Below, piece after piece: positions 47,322 to 55,682 of a DNA stretch of 64,000 nucleotides. The notes under the pieces are model-generated. The model made no database searches, was not told where the DNA came from, and saw only the letters and a program-made list of their open reading frames with translations. The position numbers were made by a program, and so were the translations under genes. Positions within the stretch are counted from its first letter, which is position 1. The number at the start of each line of letters is the position of its first letter. The DNA lies in NCBI GenBank assembly GCA_017643215.1, contig JAEPNV010000009.1:145179-209178 (forward strand), read 5' to 3'. The DNA comes from Roseibium sp. GTDB taxonomy: Bacteria > Pseudomonadota > Alphaproteobacteria > Rhizobiales > Stappiaceae.

Positions 47322-48122
47322 TCATGCCCAGGAAAACCGCAGTGACAGGCAGGACAGGCCACCGTCGACCTTGCGTGCTTCATGGGTCGGCACGATGACG
47401 GTGGCAAGGCCGGCCGCTTCGATCAGCGCTTTCGTCCTTGGATATCCCTCCGGAACCAGGACCAGATCGTTCACCCGGATCACATTGGCCGCATAAGTTT
47501 CGCCGCCAGGCACGATGAGAACCCTCCGGCCGGCAAAAAAACCAGTTTCAGCCATCGGCTCCGTTGCCAGGATCATACCATCACCGAGGGTCGAGCAGGC
47601 CGTTTTGAAATGAAGCACGCCGTCAGGTGTTTCACAGATCCGCGCCGAATAGCCCCATGTTTCCAAAAGGCCCTGAAACGCCTCGGCGCCTTGCCGGTCG
47701 GTGCGGGCCGACAGGCCGATCAGGATGTTATCATCGAGCGTGAGAACATCGCCGCCATCGACGAACCCAGCGCCGGGCAGGTCGATGACGGTGTCAAAAC
47801 ACCGCTCCAATTCTGGCCGGATTTCCCGGGCCTCTCCAACGCGGCTCACCGCCCCAGGGCGCAGCACAATCGCGCCCTCGGGCAGGCAATAGGCGGGATC
47901 CTCGACAAAACAGCTGTCGGGATACGCCTCAAGCGCCGGCAGAACCTCCACCGCCAAACCGGCCTCTTGCAAGCAATGTACATAGCGCTCATGTTCGCGG
48001 CGGAAGGCTGTTGCGTCCGGATCGCCCGCATCTTCGGCCCGCAAACCATTGGCGACGCTCTGGGCCGGGGTCCGGACGATGGCATGGGTAAACCGAAAGG
48101 AAAGGCCGGAGCGAGGCGGCAT
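47322..48122 (-). CDS. ddaH: Dimethylarginine dimethylaminohydrolase-like amidinotransferase
   Basis: A 266-residue pentein-fold hydrolase of the DDAH type, which converts N-omega-methylated arginines to citrulline. Substrate and catalytic regions are visible: YPDSCFVEDPAYCLPEGAIV, VDGGDVLTLDDNILIGLSAR, the catalytic-His region HFKTACSTLGDG and the nucleophilic Cys in KVDGGLSCLSLRFS. The ATG giving MPPRSGLSFRF is chosen; it shares the CATG tetramer with the divergent GNAT start. Two further ATGs upstream (6 and 13 codons) would extend into the GNAT gene. Other arginine or ornithine-type penteins are possible but less likely. Confidence 0.9.
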   Translation of the reverse strand: MPPRSGLSFRFTHAIVRTPAQSVANGLRAEDAGDPDATAFRREHERYVHCLQEAGLAVEVLPALEAYPDSCFVEDPAYCLPEGAIVLRPGAVSRVGEAREIRPELERCFDTVIDLPGAGFVDGGDVLTLDDNILIGLSARTDRQGAEAFQGLLETWGYSARICETPDGVLHFKTACSTLGDGMILATEPMAETGFFAGRRVLIVPGGETYAANVIRVNDLVLVPEGYPRTKALIEAAGLATVIVPTHEARKVDGGLSCLSLRFSWA

Positions 48123-48591
48123 GACAGCACCTGATGGCATTGGAGCGAGTGATTTTGTCATAAGACCCGCGCGGATGACCGACGCGGAGCCATTGGCATC
48201 CTGTATAGATCGGGCCTACGCGCCGTTCAAAGCCAGAATTTCCGACCTGCCGGATGTATCGGCGGGGGTCCTGGATGACATTAAATACAACACCGTCCTT
48301 GTCGCCCTATCCGGCGATCGCGTTGTTGGGGGAGCGATCCTTGTGCTGGATGGCGAGGTTTCACACCTCACCAATATCGCCGTTGACCCGCGCTATAGCG
48401 GCCGCGGAATTGGGCGAATGCTGATCGCGCGGATCGAACAGGAAGCGCACGCCCGCGGATTTGCAAAGATCCGGCTCTCAACGCATGTCGCAATGCCAAA
48501 GAACGTTTCACTGTATCGACGTCTTGGATGGTCCGTCGATGAAACGGCCGGCAACACCGTTAAAATGAGCAAAGATATCAGAGACTTATGA
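48121..48591 (+). CDS. GNAT family N-acetyltransferase
   Basis: A 156-residue acyl-CoA-dependent acetyltransferase. The acetyl-CoA motif A is HLTNIAVDPRYSGRGIGRML followed by IARIEQEA, and the C-terminal KNVSLYRRLGWSVDE is the usual motif B region. The substrate is unknown. The ATG (MTAPDGIGASDF) has GGAGCGAGG ahead and lies head to head on the same four bases as the likely ddaH start. The 3' end overlaps the convergent asparaginase gene by six bases. Confidence 0.88.
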   Translation: MTAPDGIGASDFVIRPARMTDAEPLASCIDRAYAPFKARISDLPDVSAGVLDDIKYNTVLVALSGDRVVGGAILVLDGEVSHLTNIAVDPRYSGRGIGRMLIARIEQEAHARGFAKIRLSTHVAMPKNVSLYRRLGWSVDETAGNTVKMSKDIRDL

Positions 48592-49614
48592 TGTATCTTG
48601 CGCCATCAGGTTCCTGAAATCGGCGACCGGACGGATTTCTCCGGCGCCGGTTCCACGCCGCGTCAAAACCTCCGGCTTTGCATAACGCTCAAGCACCTTG
48701 TGCTCGTCGTCATTCACATCCAGGAGACATTCCAGGACCGCGGCCATCATCGTTTCTGCGGCCCGTGTCGCCCCGTCATCGCACTTCAGCGCAATGCCAA
48801 GCCCGCGCTCGGGAACCGCCGCGCAAAACACGCCTTCCGCGCCGGTCTTCACAAACACGCGGCCGTCAAAGACCTGCATGACATCGGTGCAAAACCGGTC
48901 GGTCCCCGCGACCATAGAGGGCGCTGTCACACAGGCCCGGTAAAGGCGTTCGGCGGCCTTAGCCCGTTCGCGATCAAGACCCTCGCCCGTCCCAAACATG
49001 GCAAAGGCCCGGGCAAAGCTTTCCAGCGGGCTGGCATAGGTGGGGATCGAACATCCGTCCGACCCGCACAGATCCGGTGTCAACGTGTCACCGGTCAACT
49101 GTTCCATGACGTGGCGGACCTCCCGCTGGACCGGATGCTCGGGCTGAATGTAACCGGCCGTCGGCACGCCCATCACCCGGGCAAGCCCCAGAAAACCGGC
49201 ATGTTTTCCCGAACAGTTGTTGTGGAGGGCACAGGGCTGTTCGTCCGCCCGAACGATCTTTGCTGTGTCTTCCATGCGCCTTGGCCATTGGGGCCCGCAC
49301 TCCAGGGCGCCTTCGGACAATCCGGCCTTCATCAGCATCACGCGCGCGGCGTTGACATGAATGTCCTCGCCATTGTGGGACGCGCAGGCCAGCGCAAGCT
49401 CCGCATCATCGAAATCGAGCGCATCGGCGGCACCCGATTCCACCAGTGGCAAAGCCTGAAGGGCCTTGATCGCGGAGCGGGGAAAGACGCGGGCCGATGT
49501 GTCGCCGACCTGGCAAACCGCCTTTCCAGCGGCATCGACGATGGAAATGGCGCCGCGATGCCAGCTTTCGACCAAAGCCCCGCGCGTTACCTCCACAAGA
49601 ACGGGATTGCTCAT
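48586..49614 (-). CDS. ansA: L-asparaginase, rhizobial (AnsA/ReAV) type
   Basis: A 342-residue asparaginase of the class first described in Rhizobium etli, unrelated to the E. coli type I/II enzymes. The diagnostic blocks are ARVFPRSAIKALQALPLVES, ACASHNGEDIHVNAARVMLM, CALHNNCSGKHAGFLGLARV and CGSDGCSIPTYASPLESFAR. The serine-lysine pairs in these blocks form the proposed active site. It hydrolyses asparagine to aspartate and ammonia. It lies 42 bases after the class I aminotransferase gene on the same strand, so nitrogen metabolism may link the two. Confidence 0.92.
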   Translation of the reverse strand: MSNPVLVEVTRGALVESWHRGAISIVDAAGKAVCQVGDTSARVFPRSAIKALQALPLVESGAADALDFDDAELALACASHNGEDIHVNAARVMLMKAGLSEGALECGPQWPRRMEDTAKIVRADEQPCALHNNCSGKHAGFLGLARVMGVPTAGYIQPEHPVQREVRHVMEQLTGDTLTPDLCGSDGCSIPTYASPLESFARAFAMFGTGEGLDRERAKAAERLYRACVTAPSMVAGTDRFCTDVMQVFDGRVFVKTGAEGVFCAAVPERGLGIALKCDDGATRAAETMMAAVLECLLDVNDDEHKVLERYAKPEVLTRRGTGAGEIRPVADFRNLMAQDTS

Positions 49615-49656
49615 GACAATTGACCTTTGTGACGGCTTGTAAAACAGAATCTACCG

Positions 49657-50838
49657 CTACCGCGCGGCCTGCGCCGTTCGCGGTGACAGATGGGCGGACA
49701 GCCGGTCGATGGCCTCGTCGATCACGGCGTCCCTTTTGCAAAAGCAGAAGCGGATAAACCGGTCCGGCGCGTCACCGCCGTAAAATGCCGAAACCGGAAC
49801 CGCGGCGACCCCAGCTTCTTCGACCAGGCGCGTGCAGGCGTCAATGTCATTGGCGCCAAAACCAAGGCCAGTGATGTCACAGGTCAGAAAATACGTCGCC
49901 GCACAAGGCAGAACGCCAAAACCCAACGCCTCCAGGCCCTTCGCCATGCGGTCGCGCTTGTCCTCCAATTCACGGGCCAGATCGGTGTAGTAGGCATCGT
50001 CCTTGGCGAGCCCATAGGCCACCGCCTTTTGAAGGTTCGGCGGGGTGGTGAAGGTCACATACTGGTGCGCCTTGGCAATCGGATCGATCAAATGCGCCGG
50101 TCCGGTGATGTAGCCGACCTTCCAACCGGTCAGCGAGAAGGTCTTGCCGGCCGAGCCGATGCGCACGGCGCGCTCGCCCATGCCGTCAAACGTCATGAGC
50201 GGCCGGTGGTGTTCGCCGCCGAACACGAGATGTTCATAAACCTCGTCACAAATCGCGTAGACGTCATGGTGCACGCACAGATCCGCGATTGCCTGCAGTT
50301 CGGCCGCTGAAAACACCTTGGCGGCCGGGTTCATCGGATTGTTGATCAGGATCGCCTTGGTCTTATCGCTGAACGCGGTTTCAAGTACGTCCAGATCGAG
50401 CGCCCAGCTCGGCGGCGTCACACGCAGCCGCACAGGAATACCGCCGGCCCGTTTCACCATCGGCAAGTAACAATCATAGAGCGGCTCGATCAAAATGACC
50501 TCGTCGCCCGGCTCCACAAGCGCCAGGATCGTGTCGGCCAGCGCTTCGGTTGCCCCGGACGTGACCAAGACCTGTGTCTGCCAGTCGACGTCAAGCCCGT
50601 AAAACCGCCCGTTGGCAGCGGCAACGGCCTTGCGCAGGTCTGGAATTCCCAACATCGGCGGATACTGGTTCGGCCCGGCCATCAATGCGTCCGCGGCGAC
50701 CTTTCGGATATCTTCAGGGCCATCGACATCTGGAAATCCCTGGCCCAGATTGACCGCATCATGCGCCATGGCGAGCCGCGACATGGTTTCGAACACCGTG
50801 GTCTGAAGACCGGTGAACACCGGATTGGTGGATTTCAT
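49657..50838 (-). CDS. PLP-dependent class I/II aminotransferase
   Basis: A 393-residue fold-type I aminotransferase. It shows GLQTTVFETMSRLAMAHDAV, NLGQGFPDVDGPEDIRKVAA, the ATEALADT phosphate region, INNPMNPAAKVFS and the PLP lysine in SAGKTFSLTGWKVGYITGP. The pattern fits the kynurenine/methionine aminotransferase (YbdL/KAT) group; specificity for succinyldiaminopimelate or aromatic acids cannot be excluded. The start ATG (MKSTNPVFTGL) has GGGAGGACAG ahead. It is the first gene of a probable pair with the asparaginase gene. Confidence 0.9.
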   Translation of the reverse strand: MKSTNPVFTGLQTTVFETMSRLAMAHDAVNLGQGFPDVDGPEDIRKVAADALMAGPNQYPPMLGIPDLRKAVAAANGRFYGLDVDWQTQVLVTSGATEALADTILALVEPGDEVILIEPLYDCYLPMVKRAGGIPVRLRVTPPSWALDLDVLETAFSDKTKAILINNPMNPAAKVFSAAELQAIADLCVHHDVYAICDEVYEHLVFGGEHHRPLMTFDGMGERAVRIGSAGKTFSLTGWKVGYITGPAHLIDPIAKAHQYVTFTTPPNLQKAVAYGLAKDDAYYTDLARELEDKRDRMAKGLEALGFGVLPCAATYFLTCDITGLGFGANDIDACTRLVEEAGVAAVPVSAFYGGDAPDRFIRFCFCKRDAVIDEAIDRLSAHLSPRTAQAAR

Positions 50839-51049
50839 GGCTGTCCTCCCGGGCACGGGGCTTTTTATTGGGCGCGTGCCCAGCACCTTTAATCGCGCCT
50901 TTTACGCCCCATGCCGCGCCGCGTCGAGCGCTGGTTATGCCCTTTTGCCGCCCCGTAGCCGATGCAGTAAGTAAGTCCCATGAGAACACCCTGTCACGCG
51001 GCCGAAATGTTTCGGGGCGGACCGGGGCTGACGGGAACGGTATGCGACC

Positions 51050-52411
51050 ATGACGAATGCGCCAGCGCCTGCCGGGCCGCCGGCACCTGGTGAAGCCGAA
51101 CGGCTGGTCCGGGCCGAACGCACGGGGTTGAAGCTCGCGGTGTTGTGCCGGACCGTCGCTATCGGTCTCTCTGCGCTCTGGTGGATCGGCTCAGGATTGC
51201 TGGTCGGCGCGGAGATTTCGCCGGCGGCGATCGGAATCCTGTCCGGTCTGACGGTGTTTGGCGTGGCGGCCTATCTGTCGATCGGCACGCGGTTCGATCA
51301 CTGGTGGCTGAAATTCGCGATCTACACACTCGATATCCTGGCCGTGTGCGCGGTCTTTGCCTTTGTCCCTCTCCGGACTTCAAGCGACGTGCCTCAGATC
51401 ATCGCCTTTCGGGCTTACGGCATCTATTTCCTGTTTCCGCTGATCGCGATGGCGTGTTTGTCGCTCTCTTGGCGGCTTGTTCTGTGGTGCGGCTTCGTCG
51501 CGGTGGCCGGATGGGCGGCCGCCTACTGGAGCGTCATACGCGCTATGCCGCGTCGCATCGAATGGCGCGATTTCCCAGCCAACGCTGGAGCGGCCGACTA
51601 CGAAGCGCTGTTCCTCTCGATTGATTTTGCCGGAACGGGCAACCGAATTGTCGAAGCCGGCATGCTGTTTGCCGCCGCCGCCATTCTGGCACTTGCTGTT
51701 TACCGTGCGCGGCGGGTGTTTTTTGCGCAAGTCCGAGCGGAACACGACCGTGAAAACGAACGCGCCGCGCGTGAACGGGCTACAAGCGTCCTTGGCAAAT
51801 ATGTTCCGGAGGCGGTCGCACTGCGGCTGGTCGACGACACGGCGGCGCTTGCGCCGCAGGAAGTCCCGGGCGTCATCCTGGTGGCCGATATTGCCGGATT
51901 TTCGAACTACGCCGCCGGGCGCCCGCCGACCGAAGTGATCGCCCGACTGAATGATTTTCTTGGACAGGCGGCAAGTTGCGTGTCCGACCACGACGGCGCC
52001 GTGATCCTGTTCACAGGCGACGGCCTGCTTGCGTCCTTCAACACGCCGATCCCGCTGGAGGACCCACAACAGGCGGCGTTTTCTGCCGCCAGATCGATGG
52101 TCGACATCGCGCAGGCGGCGGGCTTCGGGCTCCGTGTCGGACTGGCCTTCGGGCCGATCGCCGCCGGCAGTGTCGGGTCTTCGGACCGCCAGACCTTCAC
52201 CGTCTATGGCGATACGGTCAATCGCGCCGCCCGGCTGGAAACCATGGGCAAAACACTCCAAGCCGCGATCGTCCTGGACGCGGCGATGGCCGGCGCGCTG
52301 AACGGCGAGCCGCTCCGACCGGCGGGGTCCCACACACTGAAAGGCGTGCCCGGCACGGCCGAACTGTGGACCGCAGACTATCCGGCCGGTCCCGGGCAGG
52401 CGCCACCGTGA
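51050..52411 (+). CDS. Membrane class III adenylate/guanylate cyclase
   Basis: A 453-residue protein with six predicted membrane helices in the first 225 residues and a C-terminal cyclase homology domain (about 260-440). Both metal aspartates are present (VADIAGFSNYA and FTGDGLLASFN), as are the transition-state Asn and Arg in YGDTVNRAARLE. The adenine-selecting lysine of the usual LKFMGD motif is replaced: here ILFTGD. Activity or base preference may therefore differ. It belongs to the many diverse Hyphomicrobiales cyclases. The neighbours are unrelated genes. Confidence 0.9.
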   Translation: MTNAPAPAGPPAPGEAERLVRAERTGLKLAVLCRTVAIGLSALWWIGSGLLVGAEISPAAIGILSGLTVFGVAAYLSIGTRFDHWWLKFAIYTLDILAVCAVFAFVPLRTSSDVPQIIAFRAYGIYFLFPLIAMACLSLSWRLVLWCGFVAVAGWAAAYWSVIRAMPRRIEWRDFPANAGAADYEALFLSIDFAGTGNRIVEAGMLFAAAAILALAVYRARRVFFAQVRAEHDRENERAARERATSVLGKYVPEAVALRLVDDTAALAPQEVPGVILVADIAGFSNYAAGRPPTEVIARLNDFLGQAASCVSDHDGAVILFTGDGLLASFNTPIPLEDPQQAAFSAARSMVDIAQAAGFGLRVGLAFGPIAAGSVGSSDRQTFTVYGDTVNRAARLETMGKTLQAAIVLDAAMAGALNGEPLRPAGSHTLKGVPGTAELWTADYPAGPGQAPP

Positions 52412-52500
52412 ACCGCCGCGCCTAACCCTCTACCAACCCTCTACCGGTCCGCGCGGGCCGATTTACCGGCCTTCGGCCATCCGGAAATCCGTGCGGCTGC

Positions 52501-53763
52501 CTATTTGCAGACCGGTTTTTTTAGGATCGTCGGAGCCACAGCTTCGGCGTTTTTGTCCAGGACACCGGTCTTCAATCCGAAGAAACAGTCGCAATTGTCG
52601 CCTTTCTTGCCTGTCGATCCGTGAACGAAGGAGTGGAAATAGTATTGGGCGTGAACCGGTGAAATCTTCAAGAACACTTTTTGGCCCTTCATGTTCAGGC
52701 CCGGCGCATCCAGCCAGTGGACAATGTTCTTGTCATGCGCCTTCACATTGCCCTTGACCGTGGTCTTGCCTTTGCCCGTCTGCCGATAGCCATGGGCATC
52801 CCAAATGAATTTCTTGATGTCCTCGGTTTCCTTGTAGGGAAATTCAACTGTGTTTTGACCGACTTTTTGCTTTTTGTGTAATTTCACCTCCCTTGGCGTG
52901 CCGGCGTGAAAGGTGTGGGTGCCGTTTAGTCTTTGTCCTTCGGGACACAAGTACGGGAAGACCGTCTCCAAAGCCGCCCAGGTCTTGGCGTCCAGCCCGC
53001 CCGGTTTTTTGGGCCGGTTGACAATCTCGATCTCAAAATGCGGCTCGAACTTGTAGGTGCTGGTGATCAGTTTCTTTGCCTTGTCGGTCCTGTGATAGGG
53101 GCCGTAACTGGCGCCGCCAACCACGTTGGTAAACGTCCCCAGACCGCCGTGGTTTTTCTGTTTCGCGGACATGCGGATCACGCCCGCCTTGCACCGGCAG
53201 CCAATGCCAGGGAACATCTTTTTGATCTTTTCAACGAGGTCCTTATAGTCCTTCACCACCTCATCCAACGGCGATCCGGCATCAAAAAGGTCAACCACGG
53301 CGCAGGGATTTCCGGCGATTTTTTCCGAAAACGCACAGACTTTGACCGGAAAGCGCGAACCGCCGAATGGGATCGCATGGCGGATATCGATGCCAATTAG
53401 ACTGTCGCCGAACAGAATGTCGACCGGCGTCAGTGTGTTGGAAATGGGCACCTCGATCGGCCGCCCGTCCATATCCAGAACCTGAACCTGGATATCAGCG
53501 TCAATCAGCGGCGACAGATCCTGCGCTTCAATGCCGACCAAAAGCTGATACGGACCAAGGTTGCTGGTTTCAAAAACGTCCGGCGCATCGACGCCGATCA
53601 GCAGTGGTTCGCCGGCCTCGTCGTTGGCCTCCGGCATAACCGGTTCGACGCCGCCGGGCTGCGGCGCGTCAACTTGAACATTCTGTTCTTGCGCAAAGCC
53701 ACCTCCGGCAAAAACCACCAGGACAGGAAAAAGAACGGCCGCAACCTGTCTTTGACACCACAT
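52501..53763 (-). CDS. Large secreted hypothetical protein
   Basis: A 420-residue exported protein of unknown family. The start is fixed by GGAGGAGGGAGGATC ahead of ATG, and a signal peptide follows (QVAAVLFPVLVVFAGGGFAQ). The N-terminal third is acidic with beta-strand repeats (LLVGIEAQDLSPLIDADIQV, VQVLDMDGRPIEVPIS). The rest is lysine-rich and cysteine-bearing (FPGIGCRCKAGVIRMSAKQK, GDNCDCFFGLKTGVLD), with scattered histidines. It is not obviously an enzyme; an envelope, toxin-like or matrix role cannot be judged. It is followed by unremarkable intergenic DNA. Confidence 0.78.
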   Translation of the reverse strand: MWCQRQVAAVLFPVLVVFAGGGFAQEQNVQVDAPQPGGVEPVMPEANDEAGEPLLIGVDAPDVFETSNLGPYQLLVGIEAQDLSPLIDADIQVQVLDMDGRPIEVPISNTLTPVDILFGDSLIGIDIRHAIPFGGSRFPVKVCAFSEKIAGNPCAVVDLFDAGSPLDEVVKDYKDLVEKIKKMFPGIGCRCKAGVIRMSAKQKNHGGLGTFTNVVGGASYGPYHRTDKAKKLITSTYKFEPHFEIEIVNRPKKPGGLDAKTWAALETVFPYLCPEGQRLNGTHTFHAGTPREVKLHKKQKVGQNTVEFPYKETEDIKKFIWDAHGYRQTGKGKTTVKGNVKAHDKNIVHWLDAPGLNMKGQKVFLKISPVHAQYYFHSFVHGSTGKKGDNCDCFFGLKTGVLDKNAEAVAPTILKKPVCK

Positions 53764-54082
53764 GATCCTCCCTCCTCCATTATACGCTTTTTTCATGGTC
53801 CTATTTAAATCCCAAAATGAATACTTTTCTGTTCATCAGCCCTACGGCCGATCTATTTTTACTATACCATGTATGCCGTGGCTTTATTGTCTAATCTTTT
53901 GCAATGTTCAGGCTGAGATATGCGTTCAGCACATGGCAGCGATCCGGGCCGCCCCTTGCTGCGACGCAGCAATCCGGGCTAAGTACACGCGCTGCTGATC
54001 CGATCCATTCGCACGGCGTATTGCCTTCATCACGTGTCGCCTGCCTGACAGCCATCGAAACCGCCGAACCCTGGAGCCTGCC
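53764..54082. other. AT-rich intergenic region
   Basis: A 319-base divergent gap between the secreted hypothetical gene and the SulP gene. The part at 53790-53920 is AT-rich (TTTTTACTATACCATG and similar runs) and should hold the promoters; no defined operator was seen. The rest has normal composition. Confidence 0.45.
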
Positions 54083-55663
54083 TTGACCGCACGCGCCGAG
54101 GCCCTTGGGCCCGTGTCATCCCCCCTTACGCCCTCCCGCGTCAAGACCGAGGTGCTGGCGGGTTTGACCGTCGCGCTCGCCCTGGTGCCGGAAGCCGTCG
54201 CGTTTGCCTTTGTGGCAGGCGTTAATCCGCTGGTCGGTCTTTACGCCGCGTTCTTCGTTGGGTTGATCACCGCTTGTATCGGCGGGCGGCCGGGCATGAT
54301 CTCCGGCGCGACCGGCGCCCTTGCGGTCGTCATGGTCTCGCTCGTCGCGCAGCACGGGGTTGAGTACCTGTTCGCGACCGTGGTGCTGATGGGTATTCTT
54401 CAGCTTGGGGTTGGCGTGCTGCGCTGGGGCAAATTCATCCGCATGGTGCCGCACCCGGTGATGCTCGGCTTTGTCAACGGGCTCGCCATCGTGATCTTTC
54501 TGGCCCAGCTTGGCCAGTTCAAGGTCCCGGACGAGACCGGCGGGCTCACCTGGATGACCGGCAGCCAGCTCTATCTGATGCTCGGCCTCATCGCGCTGAC
54601 CATGGCGGTGATCTGGATCCTCCCGAAGGTCACGACGGCCTTTCCCGCCCCGCTGGCCGGAATCCTGATCGTTTCGGCCCTGGTGCTGGGGTTCAATTTG
54701 GACGCCCGCTCCGTTGGTGACCTTGCGTCAATCTCCGGCGGCCTGCCCCAGTTTCATGTCCCGATGGTTCCGCTCACCTTCGAAACGCTGACGATCATTC
54801 TGCCCTATGCGGTGATTCTGGCCGCGATCGGGCTGATCGAATCGCTCCTGACCCTCAACCTCGTGGCCGATATGACGAACACGAAGGGCGGCGCCTCGAA
54901 GGAATGCCTGGCGCAGGGCACCGCCAATGTCGTGACAGGCTTTTTTGGCGGCATGGGCGGATGCGCCATGATCGGTCAGTCGATGATCAACGTGAAATCG
55001 GGTGCGCGGACCCGGATTTCCGGCATCGCAGCGGCGCTGTTCCTCCTGTCGTTCATTGTCGTGGCCTCGCCGCTGATCGAACAGATTCCTGTCGCCGCGC
55101 TCGTTGGTGTCATGTTCATGGTTGTCATCGGCACCTTTGCCTGGACCAGCCTCAAGATCATGCACAAGATCCCGGCAACGGACGCCATCGTGATGGTGAT
55201 CGTGACCGGCGTGACCGTTTATGCCGACCTTGCGGTTGCCGTCGTTGTCGGCGTGATCATTTCCGCGCTGGCCTATGCATGGAACGCGGCCAAGCGCATC
55301 GATGCCCGCATCGGCACAAGCAAGGAAGGCTGGAAGGTCTACCGCCTGTCCGGGCCGCTCTTCTTCGGGTCGACGACGGGATTTGCGGACCTGTTCGATC
55401 CGGCGAACGATCCGGACGACGTCGTCATCGACTTTATCGACAGCCGGGTCGTCGACCACTCCGGTCTTGAGGCGATCGACGCGGTGGCTTCCAAGTACGA
55501 GGCGGCCGGCAAGCGGTTGCACCTGCGGCATCTGTCCCCCGACTGTCAGAAGCTCTTGCAAAAGGCCGGCAATCTCGTCGAGGTGTCGGTCCTGGAAGAT
55601 CCGGATTACGGGGTCGCCGTCGACTACGGCCAGAAATTCGAACCGCAAATTTCAGCGCGCTGA
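54083..55663 (+). CDS. SulP family anion transporter with STAS domain
   Basis: A 526-residue SulP/SLC26-type transporter. The membrane domain spans about residues 20-405 (GLTVALALVPEAVAFAFVAG, VNPLVGLYAAFFVGLITACI, then MTNTKGGASKECLAQGTANV). A C-terminal STAS domain covers about 420-510 (YRLSGPLFFGSTTGFADLFD, VIDFIDSRVVDHSGLEAIDA). Bacterial relatives move sulfate, bicarbonate or dicarboxylates; the substrate is not decidable here. The start is a TTG (MTARAEALGPV) with GGAG about nine bases ahead, and no earlier ATG in frame gives protein-like sequence. Confidence 0.92.
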   Translation: MTARAEALGPVSSPLTPSRVKTEVLAGLTVALALVPEAVAFAFVAGVNPLVGLYAAFFVGLITACIGGRPGMISGATGALAVVMVSLVAQHGVEYLFATVVLMGILQLGVGVLRWGKFIRMVPHPVMLGFVNGLAIVIFLAQLGQFKVPDETGGLTWMTGSQLYLMLGLIALTMAVIWILPKVTTAFPAPLAGILIVSALVLGFNLDARSVGDLASISGGLPQFHVPMVPLTFETLTIILPYAVILAAIGLIESLLTLNLVADMTNTKGGASKECLAQGTANVVTGFFGGMGGCAMIGQSMINVKSGARTRISGIAAALFLLSFIVVASPLIEQIPVAALVGVMFMVVIGTFAWTSLKIMHKIPATDAIVMVIVTGVTVYADLAVAVVVGVIISALAYAWNAAKRIDARIGTSKEGWKVYRLSGPLFFGSTTGFADLFDPANDPDDVVIDFIDSRVVDHSGLEAIDAVASKYEAAGKRLHLRHLSPDCQKLLQKAGNLVEVSVLEDPDYGVAVDYGQKFEPQISAR

Positions 55664-55682
55664 GGCGAGCCGCCGGCAGTTC

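Noticed and set aside
51050..53763. Cyclase plus secreted protein as a CBASS-like defence unit
   Set aside because: The cyclase is a membrane class III enzyme, not a CD-NTase, and the secreted protein gene is on the opposite strand with no effector features.
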